NCBI GenBank assembly: GCA_035628135.1
Contig: DASPKM010000010.1
Span: 372,001-436,000, forward strand
Length of the DNA stretch: 64,000 bases
Direction: 5' to 3'
Origin: DASPKM01 sp035628135
GTDB taxonomy: Bacteria > Bacteroidota > Bacteroidia > Chitinophagales > Chitinophagaceae
Below the pieces are notes generated by a model. That model had not been told where the DNA came from. It did not search any database and was given only the letters and a program-made list of their open reading frames with translations. This document shows, in pieces, positions 8,079 to 18,034 of the stretch (within the stretch, counting starts at the first letter, position 1; every line of letters begins with the position of its first letter). The position numbers were made by a program, and so were the translations under genes.

Positions 8079-10934
8079 ATGAAAAGAAAACTACTGTTAT
8101 TGGCCTGCCTGGTTAGCATTGCAACGGCGCAAGTGATGGCCCAGGCCAAGCTGGTGGAGAAGGTCACCCGCCAGGGCAATGAACTGGTGATACCGTATGA
8201 GAAATATGTTTTGCCCAATGGTCTTACGATAGTGGTGCACGAAGACCATAGCGATCCCGTTGTGCATGTAGACGTTACGTACCACGTTGGATCGGCACGC
8301 GAGGAGATCGGCAAATCAGGTTTTGCGCACTTCTTCGAGCACATGATGTTCCAGGGAAGCGATCATGTGAAGGACGAGGAGCATTTTAAGATCGTTACAG
8401 AATCCGGCGGAACGCTGAACGGTTCTACTAACCGCGACCGCACCAATTACTACCAGACAGTTCCCGCCAACCAATTGGAAAAAATGTTGTGGCTGGAAGC
8501 AGACCGCATGGGCTTTTTGCTGGATGCGGTTACACAAAGAAAATTCGAGATACAGCGCTCTACCGTTAAGAATGAAAGAGGACAGAATTACGATAATCGC
8601 CCGTACGGACTGGCCGGCGAAACCGCTGCCCGCAACCTGTACAATTACGGTCATCCTTACTCGTGGCTCACGATCGGTTATGTAGAAGACCTGAACCGCG
8701 TTGACGTGAACGACCTGAAAAATTTCTTCCTGCGCTGGTATGGTCCCAACAACGCTACCATCACTATTGGCGGCGATGTGAAGACCGCTGATGTAGTGAA
8801 GCTGGTAGACAAATATTTCGGTTCCATTCCAAGAGGCCCTGAAGTAAAAAGCGTAGTGGTGCCTCCGGCTGTGCTGGACAAGGACAGGTATGTATCTTAT
8901 GTTGACAATTACGCCCGCCTGCCACTGCTAACCATGACCTATCCTACCGTCCCGAATTATCATAAGGACATGGCCGCTCTCGGTTGCCTGGCACAAGTGC
9001 TGGGACAAGGCAACAGCTCCCTGTTCTATCAAACCATGGTAAAGACCCAGCAGGCATTGCAGGCATCGGCCAGCAGCCAGTTGTCGGAGCTTGCGGGCGA
9101 ATTTACCTTCCGTGTTACACCATTCCGCGGGAAATCGCTGGCCGATATGGAAAAGCTGGTAAGGGCGGCGCTCGATTCTTTTGAAAAGAGGGGTGTTACC
9201 GACGAAGACATTGCGAAATTCCGTGGCGCGGTAGAAGCGCAATACATCAATGGACTGCAAAGCGTATCCGGCAAGGTATCGCAGCTTGCAGCGTTCCAAA
9301 CTTTCACCGGCAATCCCAATAAGATCGGTGAGCTCCTTAAAATGTACACCACTGTTACCAAGGAAGACGTGATGCGCGTGTACAATCAATACATCAAGGG
9401 CAAGCATTGCGTTGTGCTGAGCGTGTTGACCAAGGGACAGGAAAACCTGGTGGCCGCCGCCGATAATTACAAAGTAGATTCCAGCAAATACGTTGCGCCT
9501 GATTACGGTTATACGGGACTGAAATATGTAAAGCCAAAAGATAATTTCGCTCGCAACAAAATACCAGGCAACGGACCGAACCCTGTTGTAAAGGTCCCTC
9601 CTTTCTGGACCAAGACCTTAGCGAATGGCATTAAGACCATTGGTACTCAAAACAATGAAGTACCGGTAGTAACCTTAACGCTTTCTATTCCCGGCGGGCA
9701 TTTGCTGCAAGCCAATCAAACCTCTAAAGTTGGTTTGGCCGCAACATTCGCAGACATGATGAACGAAGACACGAAGAGCTATACGGCCGAACAATTCAAT
9801 ATCGAGTTGCAGAAGCTTGGAAGTTCCATCCGCGTGGGCAGTGGTACCGACGAGATTACCATTACGGTTCAATCGCTGAAGAAGAATCTCGACAAAACAC
9901 TGGCTTTGCTGGAAGAGCGCCTGTTCAATCCCAATTTCACTGAATCTACTTTCAAGCGCATCCAGCGCCAGAACATCGAGCAGTTGCGCCAGGCCAAGGC
10001 ACAACCTTCGTTCGTAGCCAGCAGCGTAATAGCAAAAGTGAATTATGGCGCAGACAATATCATGGCGATGGACCAAAGCGGTACCGAAACCACGCTGAAC
10101 AACATTACCCTGCAGGATGTGCAGCATTATTACGATAACTACATTACATCGAACAACGCAAGGGTAGTTATTGTTGGAGATATCAAAGAGAATGAGATCG
10201 TTCCCAAGTTGGAGTTCCTGAACAAGTTGCCTGCCAGGAAAGTTGAGATGCCGCAGGTGAATACAGAGCCCAAGCCCATCGATCAATCTAAAATTTACCT
10301 GGTAGATGTTCCCAAGGCCGCGCAAACAGAATTCCGTGTTGGTTATGCAACAGGATTGAAGTACGATGCCACCGGCGAATACTACAAAGCAGGACTGATG
10401 AACTTTTCATTGGGCGGCGGCTTCAACAGCAGGCTGAACCTGAACCTGCGCGAAGACAAGGGCTGGACCTATGGCGCACGCTCGGGATTTGATGCCGATG
10501 ATTATACAGGCGAATTCGAATTCAGCTCAGGCATTAAGGCCGAAGCCACCGACAGCGCGCTGTACGAAGTGGTGAAAGAATTGAAGAACTATGCCGCCAA
10601 CGGCATCAGGGAAGATGAACTGGCGTTTATGAAGAGCGCCATCGGGCAGCGTGATGCATTGCGTTATGAAACCGGTACGCAAAAAGCGCAGTTCATCTCA
10701 AGAATGCTGAAGTACAATCTTCCTGCTAACTATGTGCAGACGCAGAACAAGATTTTGCAAAGCATCACCAAGAAAGAAATAGATGCATTGGCAAAGCAGT
10801 GGATCAGGCCCGATAAGCTGAACATGCTGCTGGTGGGCGACAAGGCAAGGATACTACCCGGTTTGCAGAAAATGGGATATCCTATTGTTGAATTAGATGC
10901 AGAAGGACAACCGACCCAGAAGAGAGGATTCTAA
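8079..10934 (+). CDS. M16 family zinc metallopeptidase, two-domain
   Basis: The protein has 951 residues and starts with a signal peptide (MKRKLLLLACLVSIATAQVMAQ), so it is exported. The inverted zinc motif HxxEH is present as H84-FF-E87-H88, and NERGQNYDNRPYG downstream supplies further conserved residues. The second half repeats the M16 fold but reads FADMMNE where HxxEH would be, so only the first half is catalytic, as in pitrilysin-like single-chain enzymes. The C-terminal half keeps GGGFNSRLNLNLREDKGWTYGARS, the Arg/Tyr substrate-binding region. A strong terminator follows. Confidence 0.93.
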   Translation: MKRKLLLLACLVSIATAQVMAQAKLVEKVTRQGNELVIPYEKYVLPNGLTIVVHEDHSDPVVHVDVTYHVGSAREEIGKSGFAHFFEHMMFQGSDHVKDEEHFKIVTESGGTLNGSTNRDRTNYYQTVPANQLEKMLWLEADRMGFLLDAVTQRKFEIQRSTVKNERGQNYDNRPYGLAGETAARNLYNYGHPYSWLTIGYVEDLNRVDVNDLKNFFLRWYGPNNATITIGGDVKTADVVKLVDKYFGSIPRGPEVKSVVVPPAVLDKDRYVSYVDNYARLPLLTMTYPTVPNYHKDMAALGCLAQVLGQGNSSLFYQTMVKTQQALQASASSQLSELAGEFTFRVTPFRGKSLADMEKLVRAALDSFEKRGVTDEDIAKFRGAVEAQYINGLQSVSGKVSQLAAFQTFTGNPNKIGELLKMYTTVTKEDVMRVYNQYIKGKHCVVLSVLTKGQENLVAAADNYKVDSSKYVAPDYGYTGLKYVKPKDNFARNKIPGNGPNPVVKVPPFWTKTLANGIKTIGTQNNEVPVVTLTLSIPGGHLLQANQTSKVGLAATFADMMNEDTKSYTAEQFNIELQKLGSSIRVGSGTDEITITVQSLKKNLDKTLALLEERLFNPNFTESTFKRIQRQNIEQLRQAKAQPSFVASSVIAKVNYGADNIMAMDQSGTETTLNNITLQDVQHYYDNYITSNNARVVIVGDIKENEIVPKLEFLNKLPARKVEMPQVNTEPKPIDQSKIYLVDVPKAAQTEFRVGYATGLKYDATGEYYKAGLMNFSLGGGFNSRLNLNLREDKGWTYGARSGFDADDYTGEFEFSSGIKAEATDSALYEVVKELKNYAANGIREDELAFMKSAIGQRDALRYETGTQKAQFISRMLKYNLPANYVQTQNKILQSITKKEIDALAKQWIRPDKLNMLLVGDKARILPGLQKMGYPIVELDAEGQPTQKRGF

Positions 10935-10955
10935 AAAAGTAAACACACAGTATAA

Positions 10956-10984
10956 AAGATCGTCCTTGCCGGACGATCTTTTTT
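10956..10984 (+). terminator. Rho-independent terminator after the M16 peptidase gene
   Basis: A perfect 10-base stem (AAGATCGTCC / GGACGATCTT) with loop TTGCC is followed by TTTT. It lies 21 bases after the stop codon. Confidence 0.88.
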
Positions 10985-10987
10985 ATG

Positions 10988-11020
10988 GCGATAATAAAAG
11001 CGGCCCTTATGGGGGCCGCT
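10988..11020 (-). terminator. Rho-independent terminator for the RND efflux operon
   Basis: The stem AGCGGCCC / GGGCCGCT (10999-11020), read on the minus strand, is followed by CTTTTATTAT. It sits 35 bases beyond the stop of the RND transporter gene, back to back with the M16 terminator. Confidence 0.75.
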
Positions 11021-11055
11021 CTTTCTGTCGATCTTAGCTCATCTCATGGGTATAA

Positions 11056-14000
11056 TTATCGTCTTTTCGGCTTAAATCCTAAGTAGTGGGGCAACATAGG
11101 CTTCCTTTGTATTCCACGTCTCCAGATCCACATGATCAATACCAGCAGGAAGAATAAGGGCCCGATGACCAATGCCAGCAGGGCTACCCATTTGGTTCCA
11201 TAGAACTTTGTCATGGGCCTGCGCAATCGCTCGGAAATAAGGTACATCGATGGCACCATCAGCAGCGTCATGAAGAACGCGAACATCAAACCGAAGATCA
11301 ATGTCCATGAAAGCGGCCCCCAGAACACTACGCTGTCGCCACCGAAGAATATGTTGGGTTCAAAGCGCTGGAACAGCGATACCCAGTCCATGTTAAAGCC
11401 TACCGCCAATGGTAACAATCCTAACATGGTCGCCAATGCGGTGAGCAATACCGGTATGATCCTGATCTTACCAGCTTGTATGATGGCTTGTTTTGTACGC
11501 ACGCCTCTCGAGCGCAATTCATCCGTAAACTCAATCAGCAGGATGGCGTTCTTGACCACGATGCCCGCCAAGCCTACTACTCCGAGCGCCACCATGATGG
11601 TGGGCATGGTCATGCCGGTGATGGCAAAGCCCAGCAACACACCTATCACACTGAAGAATATTTCGTTCAATACTATAAACGGCTTACTAAGCGAGTTGAA
11701 TTGCAATACCAATATGCCAAAGATCAATCCCAGCGACATTACCAGCGCAACGCCGAGGAAGCCCAGTGTTTCCTGCTGCTCTTCCTGCTGACCGGTTTGC
11801 CTGATGGTGATGCTTGCCGGCTTGTTCTTGAAGTTGGCGATGGCGTTACCAACGGCTACGTTCACACGATTAGGATCGTATTGCTCGGGCACGTTGGAAT
11901 AAATAGTGATCATACGCTTCAGGTTCTTGCGCTTCACGCCGCCGAGCGAGCTGTTGTAATCGAACTTCACCACGTTGCTGATGGGCACCTGCCGAACCTG
12001 GCCTGTATTGAAATCACGGTAAGTGATCTTGGTATTTTGAAGGTCGCTGATGTTGTTGCGCAGCGCGTCGGTATAACGCACCTGTATCTTGTATTCGTCC
12101 TCTCCTTCTTTCAGCTTGCTGGCCTCCATGCCGAACAAGGCGGTGCGCAGCTCCATGCCGATCTGGCTCGTGTTCAATCCTTCGCGCATGGCGCGTTCGC
12201 GGTCAACCGTCAACGTTAGTTCCGGCTTGGTAACGTCTACGTCCATCTTCAGCCTTTCCACGCCTTCGATGTTTACGCGTTCCAGGTAGTTCTTCAGGTC
12301 AACGGCTGTGCGGATGATCTCATCAAATTCTTCGCCTACTACTTCGATGTTAACGGGTGCGCCGGACGCAGGGCCGTTTTGCTCGCCGGCTATGCTCACT
12401 TCGGCCCCGGGAATTTCCTTGATGGTCTTTCGCAGCGAGTCTACTATCACGGAGGTTCTTTTGCCATGGCGTTTTTCATATTCCACGAATGATATCTGTA
12501 TCCTTCCTAAATGCGCCTGTGTGCCGCGCTCGCCCCCAAAAGGATCGGTAGCGCCCACCGCCACGTTGGATATCACAGATTCCACGATGGGATTGTTGTC
12601 GCCTATTACCTGGAACACTTTGTCTTCCAGCCTGCGGGTAATGCTGTCCGTATGCGATGTTTTGGTACCAACCGGCATCTTCAGGTATACATATACGATA
12701 TTAGGATCGCCCGTGGGGAAGAACTCGGTTTTATTGCCGCGCACTGCCAATGCCAGGATGGATATGAGGAATAAACCGAACACGCTTGCAACGAGCCATC
12801 CCGGCCTGTTACCTTTCAGAGCCCATTTCAGCGACTGCTCGTACTTGTTCATGAGACGCGGAAGGAACCTGTTCTGGAAACGATGGATCAGATCGTTGAC
12901 CACATAGCGGTTGAAGATCACCAGCACCATCAGCACCAGGATGAAATTACCCAGGCCCGGCCATCCCGCCAGGTGTGCCAGCAAACCAATGATGACAAAT
13001 GTCCAGAACCATTTCTTTTTAAACAATGCCTTTCTTGGTTCCTTGGGAGGATAATACTCAGGCCGCATGAATGAGGTAGCAAATACCGGGTTGATGAAAA
13101 ATGCCACCACCAGGGAAGCAAATAATGTAAGAATGAGAATGGTGGGCAAATAGATCATGAACTTACCGATGATGCCCGGCCAGAACAACAGCGGGAAGAA
13201 GGGCGCCAGCGTGGTGGCCGTACCAGAGAGTACCGGCACAAACACTTCGCCAGCGGCCATCTTTGCGGCTTTTTTAATGGGTACCGCCCCGTTATTGAAA
13301 ATACGGTGCGTGTTCTCTATCACCACAATGGCATCGTCCACGATAATACCCAGGCCGAACAACAGTGCAAACAGCACGATGAAGTTGAGCGTAACATTGG
13401 TACCTACGATAACGTCGGCCACCGGCATGAACATAAATGCAAGGAACACGCTTAGCGGCACGCTCAATGCCACGAAGAACGCATTGCTTACGCCCATGAA
13501 GAACATCAGTACCAGCAACACCAGGATGAACCCGATAACAATGGTATTGATCAATTCATTGAACGAGGTGCGGGTTTGCACGCTCTGGTCGCCGGTGATG
13601 CTTATTTCCAGGTCGGGCGGCAACTCGGTCCTCTTCATTTCAGCCACAATGGCCCTGATCTTGTCAGAAGTATTGATGAGGTTTTCGCCTGCGCGCTTTA
13701 CTATTTGCAGCGTAACAACATTTTTACGGTTGATGCGCGAATAACTTTCCTGCTCTTTAACGGTATCGATGATCTGTGCTACATCCCTGAGATAAATGGC
13801 CTGTCCGTAAATATTCTTCACGACGATATTCTCCATATCCTTTGCGGACTCAAACTGCCCTTTTACCTGGATATTGGGTTGCATATTGCCGATCTTGATA
13901 TTTCCGGCGCTCACATCCCTGTTCTCATTACCGATGGCATTGGAGATATCGTAAAACGTAAGGCCGGCGGCTTCCATCTTGTATTTGTCGACATTCACCT

Positions 14001-14595
14001 GTATTTCGCGCTCGGGTGCGCCGGCTATGTCGGCCTTGTTCACTTCGGGCAATTCCTCAAAGCGGTCCTGCAATTTCTCGGCATATTCTTTCAGCTTGAT
14101 GCCTTCATAATGCCCGCTCACATTCACGAACATGATGGGGAAGTCTGAAAAGCTTACTTCCACTACATCGGGCTCGCTGGTGAGGTCGAGCGGAAGTTCC
14201 GTTCGCGCCTTGTCTACCGCGTCCTTCACTTTTTGCTTGGCCGCGTCTATTTTCACGTTTGCTTCAAACTCTACCAGGATGCTGCTGAAGTCCTGGATAG
14301 ATGTGCTTGTGATCTTCCTGATCTTGGCCCCGGTTATGCCCTTGATCTCTTTTTCGATGGGGCGTGTAACGAGGTTCTCCATGTCTTTTGGAGAAGTACC
14401 CGCGTATACGGTAGACACATAGATCTGCGGCACTACGATGTCGGGGAACGATTCTTTTGGAAGCGAAGTGAATATGCTCAATCCCCAAAGCGTGATCGCA
14501 ATGGTGGCCACGTAGGTCACCGTTGCATTGTCGATCACCCAGTTGGTGGGTTTGAATCTTTTAAAATGCTCGCCCATACTTTTCTTAATGCTCAT
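11056..14595 (-). CDS. RND efflux transporter, inner-membrane permease (AcrB/MexB-like)
   Basis: The protein has 1,179 residues, slightly longer than the usual 1,030-1,050. The architecture is that of HAE-type RND pumps: one N-terminal membrane helix, a large periplasmic loop (TRPIEKEIKGITGAKIRKITSTS), a block of helices including GLGIIVDDAIVVIEN with the proton-relay Asp pair, then a second loop and helix block. The C-terminal helices carry VVGLAGIVVKNAILLIEFTDE. An extra hydrophobic segment (KKWFWTFVIIGLLAHLAGWPGLGNFILVLMV) near residues 510-550 accounts for part of the added length. It is the last gene of the TetR-TolC-adaptor-RND operon, 18 bases after the adaptor. Substrates are unknown. 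Confidence 0.94.
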   Translation of the reverse strand: MSIKKSMGEHFKRFKPTNWVIDNATVTYVATIAITLWGLSIFTSLPKESFPDIVVPQIYVSTVYAGTSPKDMENLVTRPIEKEIKGITGAKIRKITSTSIQDFSSILVEFEANVKIDAAKQKVKDAVDKARTELPLDLTSEPDVVEVSFSDFPIMFVNVSGHYEGIKLKEYAEKLQDRFEELPEVNKADIAGAPEREIQVNVDKYKMEAAGLTFYDISNAIGNENRDVSAGNIKIGNMQPNIQVKGQFESAKDMENIVVKNIYGQAIYLRDVAQIIDTVKEQESYSRINRKNVVTLQIVKRAGENLINTSDKIRAIVAEMKRTELPPDLEISITGDQSVQTRTSFNELINTIVIGFILVLLVLMFFMGVSNAFFVALSVPLSVFLAFMFMPVADVIVGTNVTLNFIVLFALLFGLGIIVDDAIVVIENTHRIFNNGAVPIKKAAKMAAGEVFVPVLSGTATTLAPFFPLLFWPGIIGKFMIYLPTILILTLFASLVVAFFINPVFATSFMRPEYYPPKEPRKALFKKKWFWTFVIIGLLAHLAGWPGLGNFILVLMVLVIFNRYVVNDLIHRFQNRFLPRLMNKYEQSLKWALKGNRPGWLVASVFGLFLISILALAVRGNKTEFFPTGDPNIVYVYLKMPVGTKTSHTDSITRRLEDKVFQVIGDNNPIVESVISNVAVGATDPFGGERGTQAHLGRIQISFVEYEKRHGKRTSVIVDSLRKTIKEIPGAEVSIAGEQNGPASGAPVNIEVVGEEFDEIIRTAVDLKNYLERVNIEGVERLKMDVDVTKPELTLTVDRERAMREGLNTSQIGMELRTALFGMEASKLKEGEDEYKIQVRYTDALRNNISDLQNTKITYRDFNTGQVRQVPISNVVKFDYNSSLGGVKRKNLKRMITIYSNVPEQYDPNRVNVAVGNAIANFKNKPASITIRQTGQQEEQQETLGFLGVALVMSLGLIFGILVLQFNSLSKPFIVLNEIFFSVIGVLLGFAITGMTMPTIMVALGVVGLAGIVVKNAILLIEFTDELRSRGVRTKQAIIQAGKIRIIPVLLTALATMLGLLPLAVGFNMDWVSLFQRFEPNIFFGGDSVVFWGPLSWTLIFGLMFAFFMTLLMVPSMYLISERLRRPMTKFYGTKWVALLALVIGPLFFLLVLIMWIWRRGIQRKPMLPHYLGFKPKRR

Positions 14596-14613
14596 GATTG
14601 GTCTTTTTTGATC

Positions 14614-15798
14614 TTATTTTACCTCTGTTGTCAGTACCTGGCCATCGTACAATCCCTGGAAACCTTCTGTTATCAGTTGCTCTCCCGGTTGAAGGCCTTG
14701 CTTGATCTCTATTCTTTCGCCATAGATCCCGCCTACAGCTACAGGCCTTTTGCGGGCAATCTTCTTCCCTTTTTCCTCCACCATTACAAATACATATTTT
14801 CCTTTTTCGTCCGTCTGGATGGTGTTGATGGGTACCACCACCACGTTGGCAGCCGCGTAATCCTTGATCTTTATGATCGCGAGTTGGTTGGGCTTAACGT
14901 TGGCGCCGCCGGGTAATTTAGCTTCGGCGGTAAAGCCCCGCGAATTAGGATTGATCAGCGTGCTGAGGCGTGAAATGTTGGTGTTGAATTGCTTGTTTAC
15001 ATCCGGCACTTCCACCACCACCGGGGTTCCCTTTCTAACTTGCGATATATACGCTTCCGGGATATCTACGCTTGCTTTCAGGTTGCTGGGGTTCACGATG
15101 GTGATCTCGCTGCCAGGGGCGCCGGTGAATTGGCCGCCTACTCTTGCGTTCATGGTTTCTACCACGCCACCTACCTCGGCATACACGTTGGTAAAAGATA
15201 ATTGCTCAGTCAGCAATTCCAGTTGTTTTTCCATATTGGCCACGTTGTTCCTGGCGTTGATCAGCTCTACTTCGGTACCTATGTTCTGGTCCCAAAGATT
15301 TTTACGGCGCTGGTAAAGGTCCTTTGCATGGTTCAGGTTTATTTTGGCCTGCTCTATTTGCTGGCGCAGCAAGCCATCATCCAACTTCAATAGCAGCTGG
15401 CCTTTTCTCACCATATCGCCCTGCTTTACGTACACGGCCTTTATCTGCGATGATTGCATGGGCCCTACGCGGGAGCTTACGCTGTAAATGTTGTCGGTGA
15501 TAATTTCCCCCTGCAGGTCGATAAAATGCTCGAAGTTTTGCGTGGTGATGGGTGTTACCGCCACCAGCTTTTCGATAACGGCCGTAGAATCGAGCAGGGC
15601 GATCTCATCCTCCAGTTTCTTAATATCGGCCGCCAGCTTGGTTTGCTGGTCCTTCAGTTGCTGCAACTGTACTTTCTTATCATTCAATTCGCCTTTCTGT
15701 TCTTTGGCGCTGCCCGAGCACGCTGCCATAGAAACTACCAGCGCCAGCGCGGCCAGCCTGTAAAGAGCATTCATGTTGGATATATTTTGCATGTTCAT
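14614..15798 (-). CDS. RND efflux periplasmic adaptor (membrane fusion protein)
   Basis: The 394-residue protein has a lipoprotein signal ending VVSMAACSG. A coiled coil follows (about 30-75, KEQKGELNDKKVQLQQLKDQQ), then the lipoyl-like half GPMQSSQIKAVYVKQGDMVRKGQLLLKLDD. A second helical hairpin precedes the beta-barrel domain (VVPINTIQTDEKGKYVFVM). It should bridge the RND pump and the TolC-type channel. The in-frame ATG at 15774 gives a more compact lipoprotein signal (MNALYRLAALALVVSMAAC) and may be the true start. Confidence 0.92.
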   Translation of the reverse strand: MNMQNISNMNALYRLAALALVVSMAACSGSAKEQKGELNDKKVQLQQLKDQQTKLAADIKKLEDEIALLDSTAVIEKLVAVTPITTQNFEHFIDLQGEIITDNIYSVSSRVGPMQSSQIKAVYVKQGDMVRKGQLLLKLDDGLLRQQIEQAKINLNHAKDLYQRRKNLWDQNIGTEVELINARNNVANMEKQLELLTEQLSFTNVYAEVGGVVETMNARVGGQFTGAPGSEITIVNPSNLKASVDIPEAYISQVRKGTPVVVEVPDVNKQFNTNISRLSTLINPNSRGFTAEAKLPGGANVKPNQLAIIKIKDYAAANVVVVPINTIQTDEKGKYVFVMVEEKGKKIARKRPVAVGGIYGERIEIKQGLQPGEQLITEGFQGLYDGQVLTTEVK

Positions 15799-15817
15799 AT
15801 TAATTCGGTTTGAGAGA

Positions 15818-17224
15818 TTATAGTTTGCCTGTTGCTTTCAGGAAATCCACCCTGGCAATGATGGCATCGTACAAGGCGCTGTAATAATTGTTTTGTGCTA
15901 TGCGCAGCTCCGTTTGCGCATTGGTGATCTCCAGGTTGGAACCAAGCCCCTGCTCATATTTCTTCTTGGTTTGCTCGTACACTTCCAGGGCCAGTTGCAT
16001 GTTCTGTTGCTGGTAGTCCATGGAGGCCAGTGCGCTGCGCATGTTTACGCGAGACCGTTCCACTTCATTCTCGATGGAAAGCCTTAGACTGTCTATGTTG
16101 TTCTCGGTTTGCTGCAGTTCCAACTGGGCGCGTTTGATGCGTGCCTGCTTGGCAAAACCTTCGAAGATGGGCACCGATACTTTTACACCTACGAGCGCGG
16201 TGCTGAACCATTTTTCGTTGAAGTTGAAAAAGTTGAACTCGTTGCGCTGTGCATTTTTGCTGTAGGTACCATAGAGCGCAACGGTGGGCAACCTGCTAAG
16301 GTTGTACCTGCGCACGTTGAACTCGCCCAGCCTTTTTGCCAGTTCCATCAGTTGGTATTCCTTGCGGTCCGAGTAAGTAAAAGCGCTTTCGAGGATGCTA
16401 TCCTTTAATTCGGCTTCGGACAAGGTATCGGTAAGAATGAGCTCGTGCTTCACGGGCATGCCCATCAGCATTTTCAATCCCATTAGTCCCAACTGAGTTT
16501 GGTTGTCTACCCGCACCCTTTCCGTGCGCAGGTTTGCCAGGTTCACTTCTACTTTACTTACATCGAGCTTTTCGGCAAAGCCATTTTTGAAGAGCTCGCG
16601 GGTATCGCTTAACAGTTTTTCGGTGCGTGCAATGTTGGCATCGATACTGGTCATTTGCTGCCGGCCGATAATTACCTGGTAATATATTTTGTAAATATTG
16701 GCCTTGATCATTTCCTGCGTTACTTCGGCGGTTTTTTCCGCAAAGCTGATAGCGGCCTTTCTTGCCTGCAGTCCAATGAACACCTGTCCATCGAACAACA
16801 ATTGCGAAAGCGAAACGCCTGCTGAACTGGTATAACGGGTGCCGAACTGGGCCTGGATAAAACCAAAATCGCTGGGGGCCACTATGGGATTGCCGTTACC
16901 GTCCTTCACGCCTTCGTCGGTAAGCACGCCATAGGTAGCCTGCGCAATGAAGTTGGGAAAGCTTTGTACGGGTACCTTGGGATAATAGGTAACGTCGATG
17001 CTGCCGGTAACATTGGGCAGGGCCATAGCTGTTATTTCGCGGTTGGTTTGTTGTTGTATCTGGATATTGATCAGCGCATTTTTTACCACTGCGCTGTTCT
17101 TGTTTGCATAGTCTACCGCCTGTTTTATGCTGAACTCATGTTTGTCCTGTGCGGTAGCCATGCTGCAGCATACAAGGGTGAGCAGTAATACGGACCAATT
17201 ACTTAGCCTTAGCGGATGTTTCAT
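15818..17224 (-). CDS. TolC family outer-membrane efflux protein
   Basis: From the chosen ATG at 17224 the protein has 468 residues and a clear signal peptide (MKHPLRLSNWSVLLLTLVCCSMATAQ). It shows the TolC repeat pattern, with long amphipathic helices in each half (FAEKLDVSKVEVNLANLRTERVR, then KKYEQGLGSNLEITNAQTELRIAQNNYYSALYDAI). It forms the outer-membrane exit duct of the RND system. Upstream in-frame starts exist at 17236 (ATG) and 17245 (GTG). The gene overlaps the end of the TetR gene by about 26 bases, so the two are translationally coupled. Confidence 0.92.
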   Translation of the reverse strand: MKHPLRLSNWSVLLLTLVCCSMATAQDKHEFSIKQAVDYANKNSAVVKNALINIQIQQQTNREITAMALPNVTGSIDVTYYPKVPVQSFPNFIAQATYGVLTDEGVKDGNGNPIVAPSDFGFIQAQFGTRYTSSAGVSLSQLLFDGQVFIGLQARKAAISFAEKTAEVTQEMIKANIYKIYYQVIIGRQQMTSIDANIARTEKLLSDTRELFKNGFAEKLDVSKVEVNLANLRTERVRVDNQTQLGLMGLKMLMGMPVKHELILTDTLSEAELKDSILESAFTYSDRKEYQLMELAKRLGEFNVRRYNLSRLPTVALYGTYSKNAQRNEFNFFNFNEKWFSTALVGVKVSVPIFEGFAKQARIKRAQLELQQTENNIDSLRLSIENEVERSRVNMRSALASMDYQQQNMQLALEVYEQTKKKYEQGLGSNLEITNAQTELRIAQNNYYSALYDAIIARVDFLKATGKL

Positions 17225-17861
17225 ACTTACTGGCATTTTTTTCACTTTCTTGTTTATATTTTAAGATCAGCTTATGTCCTTTAAGGGAAGCAATGCCGAA
17301 CAGGAAGTGGTCGAGCAATTGTTCTTCTACTTCCAGCAGGGAATGCTTGTGTTTTGAAAAGAAGTCGGGGTTAAAGGGCATCATCATGCTTTCTACGCGG
17401 AAGCGGGTGATGACGTCTACATTGAGTTCGGCGCGGTAGAGTTCTTCCGCCATGCCTTTTTCAATATTGGTTTTGACCATGGTGAACAGGAAATCGTTTT
17501 TGTGTTTCAGGAAGCGTGTAAATGCTTTATGGTGATATTTCTGCAGGTCGAACAGCACGGATGGGTTCATGTCGGTGAACATATCGCGGAGCAGTTCGCC
17601 GGCTTTGAGCACTTCGTCAACCGCGTCGCGGGCGTTGGCGCGGTATTGGAGGCAGCGGCCCTGGTTTTCGGTGATGATGCTTTCTACGATGGCGTCTATG
17701 AGCTCGTCTTTATCGGCGTAGTATTGATAAATGGTTTTTTTGCTGATGCCCAATGCGTTGGCGATGTCGTCCATGCTTACGCTGCGGATGCCATACTTCA
17801 TGATCAGTTCGTGTGCGCGGCCGCTGATCCTGACTCTCGTGTCTTTATCGTTTATTGACAT
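17199..17861 (-). CDS. TetR/AcrR family repressor of the efflux operon
   Basis: From the ATG at 17861 the protein has 220 residues. The N-terminal helix-turn-helix (MKYGIRSVSMDDIANALGISKKTIYQYYADKDELIDAIV) is a standard TetR DNA-binding domain, and the rest is a helical ligand-binding domain. A longer in-frame reading to 17957 would run through the inverted repeat at 17880-17907, which argues for the shorter start. It is the first gene of the efflux operon, so it probably represses itself and the pump until a substrate binds. The ligand is unknown. Confidence 0.9.
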   Translation of the reverse strand: MSINDKDTRVRISGRAHELIMKYGIRSVSMDDIANALGISKKTIYQYYADKDELIDAIVESIITENQGRCLQYRANARDAVDEVLKAGELLRDMFTDMNPSVLFDLQKYHHKAFTRFLKHKNDFLFTMVKTNIEKGMAEELYRAELNVDVITRFRVESMMMPFNPDFFSKHKHSLLEVEEQLLDHFLFGIASLKGHKLILKYKQESEKNASKYETSAKAK

Positions 17862-17879
17862 ATCGGGCGGCAAAACTAT

Positions 17880-17907
17880 GGAAACTTTGGTTGTTACCAA
17901 AGTTTCC
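17880..17907. promoter_or_regulatory. Likely TetR operator: perfect 12+12 inverted repeat
   Basis: GGAAACTTTGGT (17880-17891) and ACCAAAGTTTCC (17896-17907) are exact reverse complements separated by TGTT. The centre lies about 32 bases upstream of the TetR start codon, where a promoter is expected. Size and symmetry suit binding by TetR dimers. Confidence 0.75.
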
Positions 17908-18034
17908 CGTGATTTTTTTTGCCTCTTTATCCGACATACCTTCAGTATTTCAGGCAAACCATCGGGCCGATTGATCGCCGTGATAGCAGCTCATGTTGGA
18001 GATCCGGGGAAATTGCGGGGGAGGCGACCAGCGA

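Noticed and set aside
11476..12219. Long plus-strand ORF of 247 codons
   Set aside because: It is antisense to the RND transporter gene, whose frame has clear family motifs over the whole length.
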